A DNA stretch of 38,930 nt. Origin: Patescibacteria group bacterium (GTDB lineage Bacteria; Patescibacteriota; Patescibacteriia; UBA9934; GWF2-40-263). The stretch covers positions 1 to 38,930 of the forward strand of contig JAHJAM010000021.1 in the NCBI GenBank assembly GCA_018814025.1. Reading direction: 5' to 3'. The stretch's first letter is position 1. Every line of letters starts with the position of its first letter. Below the pieces are notes generated by a model. It saw only the letters and a program-made list of their open reading frames with translations, was not told where the DNA came from and searched no databases. The position numbers were made by a program, and so were the translations under genes. Positions 31,519 through 38,930 of the stretch are shown here, in pieces.

Positions 31519-34500
31519 TTAAACGGCTGGTTCCTCGACTGGCGGATCTTCGACGACTAAGGGATCGACGACTGGTTCCTCAACCGGAGGTTCGACTACG
31601 GGTGGTTCCTCGACTGGGGGTTCGACCACCGGAGGTTCGACGACCGGCGGCTCTTCAACCGGAGGCTCTTCAACCGGAGGCTCTTCCACCACCGGCGGTT
31701 CCTCCACGGGTGGTTCCTCGACAGGTGGTTCTTCCACAACTTCTTCTTCCACGGGTTCAAAGTCCTTGCGGTAGGCCGTGACCATCCAGTCGAAAGTGAT
31801 GTCGGAATCGTTGCCGCCGATTTGCTGGACCGTGAAGCCGTTGTGGTCCTTCGCCACCACATAGAGGTTGGCCGGGCCGTTGGCGGTCACGACCACGCGC
31901 ACCGGGGCCGTAGTGGAAGTAATGTCATTGAACTCCGGAGAAACATCTTCAAAGGTGATAGTGGCGCTGCCGTCGGTGATTTCACCGGTGCCGTCCAAAG
32001 TAATCTTGTTTTCCATGTTGGCCACAACCGGGGTCTCGATCTTTTCGCCTTGGAAAGATTCAGTGACCAAATTGATAGTGCCCGCGGTCTTCAGCGTTCC
32101 GTCAGCGGCTAGGCTCCAGGTGCCGCCAATGCCTTCCAGCAAACCGATGGACTTAATGGCATTGCTATGCAGGTAGATGTTGCCTTCCATGTTGAGCGAA
32201 GTCAGGTTGGAGGAGAGATTGGAAGCAAGGTTATCTTGACCCGCATCCGGCACCGAACCGTCACCGGCGTAATAAGAGGTGTTAACAAATACGATGATTT
32301 CATTGTCTTGTCCGGCCGCGCCTGAATATGGCTCTAAGGCGTAACCAACAACTAATCCGGCTTGGGTGGCTTTCATACCGGTACCAGCCGTTGAAGATGA
32401 AGTGATGGGATCGCCGACTTCGATTGAGCCGTTTTCCAGATTAACTTTGGCGGGTACGCGGCCGGCTAAAGCGATCGGATAAGTATTGGCTTCCTTGTTG
32501 CCGGCTAAGAAACCGGGCTTGGTGGAAACGATACCGGCTAACTTAGTATCGTAAGCCGTGGTTGATTGGCGAACATGTTCGTTTTGGGAAGCGAAGACCA
32601 CGATTTCACCGGCTTTCAACTCTTGAGTGGACGGGAACATTTCCGCAAAGTCATAGGAACCCGTACCCCAACCGGAGGCATTGGTGCGCATATAATCATC
32701 CGTGGCCCCGCCGTAATAGATGTAAGCGTCGGTTTGGGTGATGCCGATGGCCGAAGGATAAAGCTTGCCCGCGATGGCCAAGTCGCCGCTATTGGTCACC
32801 ATGGCCACTTGCGTGCCGGCCGTATTCTTAATCGAGAGCGCGTAGTTGTCAGAATCAGTGACATCGGTCACCAAAGTCATTTCAACCACATCGGCGGTGG
32901 CGGTAGAGGTATTCCAGCCGGAGCCACGGAAAGTTAATCCGTAGGAATCTTGGCCCGGTTCAACTTCAGTGGCTTCGACCGGAGCGTCGGCCAAATAATT
33001 ACCGTTTTCATCCAATTTTAGGGAGAGATTGTTTAATTCCTGAATAGCATTGATGATGACAAAGTCCATGCCATCACCACTATAGCCATAGAAGGAAGTC
33101 GTGGATTCATCTTCTGGATTATATTTCGCATCGAAGGTGTTGATGGCATACGGCATGATACTAACGAGCTCTTGAGCAATAATACCAATACCTCGCACAC
33201 CGGCGGTTAATCCACCGTGACCATTCAATTCATAAGAAACGGGACGGATTTGAGTGAGAACATCAAGTCCGTCAGTGAAATCTTGAACATTGGTTTTTAG
33301 ACGTTCATCGGATGGGTTTGACCAAGTGGTTCCAGTTGCTTTATAGGCAATTGAGCCAGAAAGTTGAAGTTGGGCCGTCGGGGTCATGCCGATGCCAAGA
33401 TAACCAGCGCTAGTAAAACGGGCTGTTTCCGTACCCCCAAAAGCAAATTTAATCGGATCGCTTGCGGAGTTGTATGAGTTTATTGTCAGTCCGGCAGCGT
33501 AATTGGCCTGGATGTAATGATTGGTATCACCGATATAGGCAGTCGCTTGGTTGCTTGACCAATCAAGGATCAATTCGCCCAATACATCAAGATTGAAATC
33601 AGGTGTCGTGTCCCCTATACCAACTCTATTGGCGAAATAGTTGTAGCCACTGTTAGAATATATTCCATAATTGTAAAGTGAGCCACCTGCATTAGCGAAC
33701 ACGCCATAGGTGGTACCAAAAACTACATTACCCCCAAATGCTTCAGCACGAAGACCGGTTGTAAATTGAGTACTCACGGTAGAATAATTATTGTCAGCAG
33801 AAACGAATAAACCATACATGTTTTGAACTGGATCTGAAGTCGTGCTAGCTGTATTAATATTCAACCCATACATGTTAGTAACTCCAGAACCACCAGAGAC
33901 ATCAGCAGTAATGTTTTGACCTACAACCGTACCGATTGATCCGGTGTGATTTAAGTCAACAATTAAACCGTAATCATCATTTCCGGTGATATGAAGTAGG
34001 GCGGTTGGATCAGCGGTTCCAATACCGACTGCATTTGCTCCATTGTCGACATGGAGCATGTTAGTTACAGAACCACTGCTGACATTAAAATCATAAGCTT
34101 GAGCAGTGTTAAAAGTCGCGCCACGAAGTGTCGAAAGACTCCCATTTATCGTTAGAGCATCGGTGCCAAAATCGCCGTAGATAAGAGGCGTAGTGGTACT
34201 GCTATTATCGATATAGAGTTTATCAATAGTGTTTGAATTTGCAGTTGCTCCTGCATTGGCGCCAATAAATACGTTGTCATGACCAGTAGTGACGCCGGTA
34301 CCAGCTGCCCCGCCAGCGCCCCGGCCGATAAAGGTATTGTTATAACCGGTGGTCAAGCTGTAACCGGCACCAAAGCCAAGCAGAGCGTTGTCATGACCGG
34401 AAGAAATTACAACACCGGCTTGATATCCCAAGGCAGTATTATAATAACCACTACTGCCGGCGGGTAAGCCCAGGCCAGCTTGATAACCAACAAATGTATT

Positions 34501-37500
34501 TCCATTACCACTGGTTGTTAGATAGCCGCCGGCTTGTGAACCGATGAGAGTATTGTAACTAGTACTGGCGCCAGAAATACCGATCCCGGCTTCTGAACCG
34601 AGGATAGTGTTATAGGTGCCAGAAATGTTGTAATGGCCAGCATCATAACCAAGCATGGTGTTGTGAGTTCCCGAGGTTAACGAGACACCAGCCTGATAAC
34701 CAACCAAGGTATCATAGCCGCCAGTAAGCGCGGCGCCAGCACTGACACCGCCGATAAAGTTATAGGCACTGGGACCGTAAGAGATAAAATCATTGCCGTT
34801 AATCTTATAAGCATAAGCGGCATCAATATTTACATCACCCGCATCAATATCTAACTTATGCAAGGGAGCATTGGTACCGATTCCGACACGACTAGTTGAA
34901 GCATCAGCAAAAATTAGGAAATCTGAAGCAACGGAACCAACTTGGAAGTCATTGTCTCCGTTGGTGTTATTGAACTGGGCTGAACCGCGAACATCTAAAG
35001 TTGCGGAAGGACTGAATGCAGCGGTGTCACCGACCCCTAATGCATTATTAATATTGACATAACCGGCACTGAAATCACCGTAAATCAACGGATAGGTATC
35101 GGAAGCATTGTCAATGTAAAGTTTGTTGCTGTTGAGAGTATCGTTATAACCGGCATAGTAACCTAGAAAAATGTTTCCACTGCCGGTATTTTGATACCCG
35201 GCATTGCGGCCGATTGCAACATTGCTCGTACCGGTTGAGTTGAGATAACCGGCATAACTACCCAAATATGTATTCGAGTGACCAGTGTTTAAAGTCGCGC
35301 CGGCTTGATTTCCAATTAAAGTATTCCAATCGCCGGATCCTGCACCGGTATAACCTAAGTAGGTTGAAGAATTGTTAACACCAACCACACGGGTACCGCC
35401 GATTTTATATGCTTTTGTGCTGGCGACATCAATATCCCCAGCAACATCAAGCCTGTCATCGGGTGCTAATACGCCGATTCCAACATTGCCGCCCGCGAAA
35501 ACTGCGGCATAATTATTTACCGCACCTGATGGAGCGGTTACATAGATACCGTAATTATTCGTGGTACCGGCTCCGGTAAAACTTCCGGTGCTATTGATGT
35601 ATAGGCCATATTTATCGGCATTTACCGCAGCATTGGTCGAAGCATTATCGATGTAGACACCGTAAGATTGACCATTCCAGGCGCCGACCTCATTTGTTAT
35701 CTTGGCTCCATATTGGGTAAGAGAGGTGTTGGTACCTGTGTAATAAGCAAGATTTTGCACATGAATACCATAGGTTGATGCGATAGAGGCGCCGGTACTC
35801 ATGGTTCCGGACACAATGCTTTCGATACCTGATGCCAATACATTTCCGGAAGACCCGACATCAGAAACGGCATGGACACCGGTATTATAATATTTACCCC
35901 GCCGAGCAACAGCATCTAACCCGTAGGCGTAAGAAAAACTGGTATCTTGGTCGCCGGTCGCATCGAAATAGCCGCCAATGGTTTTTATGGTACCGGTAGT
36001 AGTATGAGTCGCATTATCCGCTGCAGTGACAAAAACTCCGTATAAAGTATCACTTGCGGTGCCGCTGATAATCCCGGTCTGCGAAGAAGTAAATTCACCG
36101 GCGCTAGAGGCATTGCCGGTCGTAGACGAATCAGTATTTACAACATCCAGCATATGTCCCGGAATAGTTGTACCGATTCCAACATATCCGGAAGTATTAA
36201 TAACCATCCGATTGGTATTGTTTGTTTCAAAAATCAACGGATAATTGTCGTTAGTTCCTAAAATGGCATTGGCAGTAAAAGAATTCCCGTTTTGAACAAA
36301 AGCATTGCTACCCGCGGTAAGCGAATATTCCGTGCCGCCGTCAGTTAGGAAATAGGGCAGGCTATCAGTGCTCTTCACATAAAACTTGCCGTAGCCGGAG
36401 GTGAGGGAGGGGGCGGTGGTTTCGGCCAAAGACAAGCGGCCGTTAGTGGTTAAAATTTCATTTGTCGCGGTGGTACCAATACCAACATTATAATCGCCCG
36501 ATTGGCCAAGCAAAATTTTATATCCGCTGCCGGTCGTAACATTGAGGGCTTTTGTTCCTGTAGCTCCATTATTGATAACAAAACTATCATCTGCTTCGGA
36601 AATTTCGAAATAGTAGGTCTGGTCATTACCGAAAGTAACATTGGGGAGACTTGAACCATTGGGTCGGAATTCCAAATCATTATTGGTCGTATTATACGAC
36701 ACGACAGTTTGATCGGTAGCGGAAGTCCCGATACTGAGACTACCCGGCCCCAGGAAGAGATCGGCCCACCGCAAAGATGTGGAACCGAGTGCATAGGTAT
36801 CATTGGCATTCGGCCCGACATTGCCGGCAACTTGCAAGGCAAAACTTGACGGAGTGGCTGTACCAATACCCACATTGCCGCCGGTGAAAATGCCTGCGTA
36901 ATTATTGTCCGCGCCCGTATCGACATTTACATACAAACCGTAGTTATTCGTGGTATTGGCGCCGCCGGTAAAGGAGCCGGTGGAATCAACCCGCAGGCCG
37001 TATTTGGTAGCGGCGGCGGTCGTGTTGGTGGCGATATTTTCAAGCTTCAAACCATAGCTGTTGGTTAAGCGAGAGTCGCCGCCGTTCGCTATGAGCGCGC
37101 CGGCTTTGGTACCGGAGGCGGCATTGGTCGCGGCTTTGTTGTTGGTGATATTCAAACCGTAACTGTTGCCGTTCCAGGTGCCGGACATGGATCCATAGTA
37201 ACCATAATTGGTCGGGTTGGCACTGGTTCCGCTGTAACTTCCGGAGTCACTCAAATATAAACCGGTCGCGGAACCGGAAGTCGAAGCGATGGGGTGAGTG
37301 CCAGATACACCGACGGCCGTTGAAACATTGGTTGAATTTGCCACACCCAATGCAAGATCACTGGTCAAAGCATAATTTAGAACGCCACCGGAAGCTTTTG
37401 CATATAAACCGTAGAAAATTTTGCCCGTGCTGCTGGTGGTTCCAAGAGCTTCAAAATAGCCACCGTAATCATAACTTATTGGCGCGGTATGAGTACCGGA

Positions 37501-38930
37501 ATCAGTGACTTTGACATAGTTGCCGTAATTGGAATCAGTGCCCGAAGCATTATTGCCGGTTTGATTGTATTCGATATGTGAGCCGTAGGCGGTGGCGCCA
37601 ACGGTGGACGAATCAGTCTTCAAGACATGAAGCGTCGAATCAGGCGAAGTGGTGCCGATGCCCACATTGCCGCCGGCGAAAATTGCTCCATAATTAGTAT
37701 CCGCGCCAGTGGGCTCAGCTACATAGAGACCGTAGTTGGTGGTGGTGGCGCCAGTTGTGCCGGCAAAATCACTGGTCGAAGAAATATATGCTCCATACTT
37801 TTCCGAAGTGCCGGTGGTGGCATCACTGGTATTGGCGTTGTTGATATAGGCGCCATAACTCTTGGAATACCAGTTGCCGGTCAAATCACTCTTCAAACCG
37901 ATTTTAGCCGGCACGGTTGAAGAACCGGTGTAAACCGAGGTATTGCCCGCATACACGCTGGCGAAATCGCCCTGGGACGCTGTACTAAGGAGAGTTCCAT
38001 AAACACCGCCTTGAACGCCGTAATAAGTGGCGCCGGGATTGGCTACACTTTCACCCAAATATCCTTGTCCCAAAACGCCGATAGTCACATCCCCGTCTGT
38101 GGCTGAACCAAGAAGGCCGTAGGTTAGATTGCCGCCGGATGGAGCTCCGGATTGATTGCCGTCAGCGCTGAAGTAGCCACCATAGTTGATGGAGTTACCG
38201 CCGGTATGGGCTCCGGTATCAACAACCGAAGTATAAGTGCCATAGTTGTTATAAGTACCGGAGGCTATGGCGCCGGTGCTGTTTAGGCGATGGTAGTCCA
38301 GATATTTAGTTGCGGTCGGAGTGGCGTTTGTTTCCAATACATACAATTTTGCCGTGGGTGAGGCGCTGCCGATGCCGACATTGCCGGCGGCGTCGATGAC
38401 AAATGGGGTGGTATCAGCATCGCCGGTTTCGTCATTTACCCGGAAAGAAGCGCCAGCGCCAAGATTGGTGATCATGGCCGCAGTACCGGTGTTTAAGGCG
38501 CCGGTGGATGAAACTTTGAACAAGGTGCCGGTATTGGCTGCGTTATTGCCAGATAGTGAAATATTGGCGAGCGTGCCGGTAAAAGCCGAGGCGGTGGAAG
38601 TTAAACTCAAACCGGTTCCACTGGTAAGTGAATTGTCTAGCAAGTTCATGCCGGTTGTGGTCGTACCGGTAAAGGTTTGAGTGAAAGTACCGGCACCGGA
38701 GGCCATGGCGAAACTATCCCCGCCGGCCAAGGTTAAAACATTGGCGGCCGAACGATAGAGTTCAGTGTCCGTACCAAATCCAATACCACCGGCCGCGGTA
38801 GTCCCAGCGGTCAATTGCAACAAATGGGTAGCGGTGGCAACACCCAGTCCTAAGCGATTATTGGTGTCGTCCCAGAAGAAATTAGCATTATCTTGGGAAT
38901 AGACGCCCGAAGTGCCGGCGAAGACGACCG
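31519..38930 (-). CDS. giant fibre/adhesin with S74 chaperone domain (5' end beyond window)
   Basis: About 2470 codons are visible and the frame is still open at the window edge (VFAGTSGVYSQ, then NNRLGLGV), so the start lies outside. Eleven or so modules carry VGIGT-P-type motifs, several with NYGLYV-type strands before them. Two blocks of NTxLGYxAG repeats (about 34260-34760 and 35110-35370) resemble the heads of trimeric adhesins. Near 33325-33000 is an intramolecular chaperone domain of the S74 type (SDERLKTNV, then GIGIIAQEL), which in phage tailspikes helps trimers fold and cuts itself off before the Ser. Here some 500 residues follow: a barrel-like domain (KAGEIVVFAS, GRVPAKV), an Ig-like stretch and a PPVEE repeat tail. 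Probably a trimeric surface fibre. Confidence 0.88.
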   Translation of the reverse strand, partial: VVFAGTSGVYSQDNANFFWDDTNNRLGLGVATATHLLQLTAGTTAAGGIGFGTDTELYRSAANVLTLAGGDSFAMASGAGTFTQTFTGTTTTGMNLLDNSLTSGTGLSLTSTASAFTGTLANISLSGNNAANTGTLFKVSSTGALNTGTAAMITNLGAGASFRVNDETGDADTTPFVIDAAGNVGIGSASPTAKLYVLETNATPTATKYLDYHRLNSTGAIASGTYNNYGTYTSVVDTGAHTGGNSINYGGYFSADGNQSGAPSGGNLTYGLLGSATDGDVTIGVLGQGYLGESVANPGATYYGVQGGVYGTLLSTASQGDFASVYAGNTSVYTGSSTVPAKIGLKSDLTGNWYSKSYGAYINNANTSDATTGTSEKYGAYISSTSDFAGTTGATTTNYGLYVAEPTGADTNYGAIFAGGNVGIGTTSPDSTLHVLKTDSSTVGATAYGSHIEYNQTGNNASGTDSNYGNYVKVTDSGTHTAPISYDYGGYFEALGTTSSTGKIFYGLYAKASGGVLNYALTSDLALGVANSTNVSTAVGVSGTHPIASTSGSATGLYLSDSGSYSGTSANPTNYGYYGSMSGTWNGNSYGLNITNNKAATNAASGTKAGALIANGGDSRLTNSYGLKLENIATNTTAAATKYGLRVDSTGSFTGGANTTNNYGLYVNVDTGADNNYAGIFTGGNVGIGTATPSSFALQVAGNVGPNANDTYALGSTSLRWADLFLGPGSLSIGTSATDQTVVSYNTTNNDLEFRPNGSSLPNVTFGNDQTYYFEISEADDSFVINNGATGTKALNVTTGSGYKILLGQSGDYNVGIGTTATNEILTTNGRLSLAETTAPSLTSGYGKFYVKSTDSLPYFLTDGGTEYSLTAGSNAFVQNGNSFTANAILGTNDNYPLIFETNNTNRMVINTSGYVGIGTTIPGHMLDVVNTDSSTTGNASSAGEFTSSQTGIISGTASDTLYGVFVTAADNATHTTTGTIKTIGGYFDATGDQDTSFSYAYGLDAVARRGKYYNTGVHAVSDVGSSGNVLASGIESIVSGTMSTGASIASTYGIHVQNLAYYTGTNTSLTQYGAKITNEVGAWNGQSYGVYIDNASTNAAVNADKYGLYINSTGSFTGAGTTNNYGIYVTAPSGAVNNYAAVFAGGNVGIGVLAPDDRLDVAGDIDVASTKAYKIGGTRVVGVNNSSTYLGYTGAGSGDWNTLIGNQAGATLNTGHSNTYLGSYAGYLNSTGTSNVAIGRNAGYQNTGSGNIFLGYYAGYNDTLNSNKLYIDNASDTYPLIYGDFSAGYVNINNALGVGDTAAFSPSATLDVRGSAQFNNTNGDNDFQVGSVASDFLIFADASTSRVGIGTNAPLHKLDIDAGDVNIDAAYAYKINGNDFISYGPSAYNFIGGVSAGAALTGGYDTLVGYQAGVSLTSGTHNTMLGYDAGHYNISGTYNTILGSEAGIGISGASTSYNTLIGSQAGGYLTTSGNGNTFVGYQAGLGLPAGSSGYYNTALGYQAGVVISSGHDNALLGFGAGYSLTTGYNNTFIGRGAGGAAGTGVTTGHDNVFIGANAGATANSNTIDKLYIDNSSTTTPLIYGDFGTDALTINGSLSTLRGATFNTAQAYDFNVSSGSVTNMLHVDNGANAVGIGTADPTALLHITGNDDYGLIVDLNHTGSIGTVVGQNITADVSGGSGVTNMYGLNINTASTTSDPVQNMYGLFVSADNNYSTVSTQFTTGLRAEAFGGNVVFGTTYGVFANAGGSLYNYGIYSNSGYNYFANRVGIGDTTPDFNLDVLGELILDWSSNQATAYIGDTNHYIQANYAAGLTINSYNSASDPIKFAFGGTETARFTSAGYLGIGMTPTAQLQLSGSIAYKATGTTWSNPSDERLKTNVQDFTDGLDVLTQIRPVSYELNGHGGLTAGVRGIGIIAQELVSIMPYAINTFDAKYNPEDESTTSFYGYSGDGMDFVIINAIQELNNLSLKLDENGNYLADAPVEATEVEPGQDSYGLTFRGSGWNTSTATADVVEMTLVTDVTDSDNYALSIKNTAGTQVAMVTNSGDLAIAGKLYPSAIGITQTDAYIYYGGATDDYMRTNASGWGTGSYDFAEMFPSTQELKAGEIVVFASQNEHVRQSTTAYDTKLAGIVSTKPGFLAGNKEANTYPIALAGRVPAKVNLENGSIEVGDPITSSSTAGTGMKATQAGLVVGYALEPYSGAAGQDNEIIVFVNTSYYAGDGSVPDAGQDNLASNLSSNLTSLNMEGNIYLHSNAIKSIGLLEGIGGTWSLAADGTLKTAGTINLVTESFQGEKIETPVVANMENKITLDGTGEITDGSATITFEDVSPEFNDITSTTAPVRVVVTANGPANLYVVAKDHNGFTVQQIGGNDSDITFDWMVTAYRKDFEPVEEEVVEEPPVEEPPVEEPPVVEEPPVEEPPVEEPPVVEPPVVEPPVEEPPVVEPPVEEPVVDPLVVEDPPVEEPAV

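Overview
The window looks like part of a Candidate Phyla Radiation (Patescibacteria, probably Parcubacteria-like) chromosome. This is inferred from four things. The 16S rRNA gene is uncoupled from any 23S gene. Housekeeping genes are stripped down and start without Shine-Dalgarno (SD) sequences. The secreted and surface proteins are of types I associate with these genomes: a PGTxLVK-type beta protein, giant VGIGT/S74 fibres and a cohesin/dockerin-like pair. Finally, rpsF-ssb-rpsR is followed by epmA-efp, with no rplI. Lineage below that level cannot be fixed by eye.

Layout. 1-550: 3' end of 16S rRNA, closed by its own terminator, then tRNA-Ile(GAT) with its own promoter and tRNA-Phe(GAA). 608-2911: two secreted/anchored proteins on +, each facing a minus-strand tRNA (Pro TGG, Gly TCC) across a shared bidirectional terminator. 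3013-5581 (minus): an unknown 117-aa gene and the unit yebC-ruvC-galT. 5668-13404 (minus): rpoB-rpoC with a long leader containing a terminator, and upstream a free-standing structured RNA (6S-like candidate) with its own promoter and terminal U-tract hairpin. 13453-15547 (minus): two unknown GC-rich genes with strong SD sites, one behind an attenuator-like leader, among several perfect palindromes. 15555-19906 (+): ftsK, a frameshifted rodZ-like gene, recA. 19928-24174 (minus): a tiny acidic protein, then rpsF-ssb-rpsR-epmA-efp and a chagasin-like protein. 24239-29268 (minus): a large cohesin-like/Ig membrane protein and a dockerin-like protein, separated by a DUF559 endonuclease gene packed between two direct copies of a palindromic repeat. 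29431-31032 (+): a lipoprotein-like gene. 31163-38930 (minus): a tetranucleotide repeat, another copy of the repeat family, and the 3' part of a giant S74-type fibre protein that runs off the window.

How it works together. Most units can be read by eye as TTGNNN-N17-TANNNT promoter, gene(s), intrinsic terminator. Core functions present are transcription (rpoB, rpoC), recombination and chromosome handling (ruvC, recA, ssb, ftsK), cell shape (rodZ-like), translation (S6, S18, EF-P with its probable modifying enzyme EpmA, YebC) and sugar-nucleotide metabolism (galT). The rest is cell-surface equipment. All 25 genes stop with TAA (19) or TAG (6), none with TGA. Clear SD sites sit almost only in front of genes I do not recognise. 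The most promising unusual systems are the DUF559-repeat cassette, the cohesin/dockerin-like pair it splits, the attenuator-led GC-rich small gene between related palindromes, and the structured RNA upstream of rpoB.
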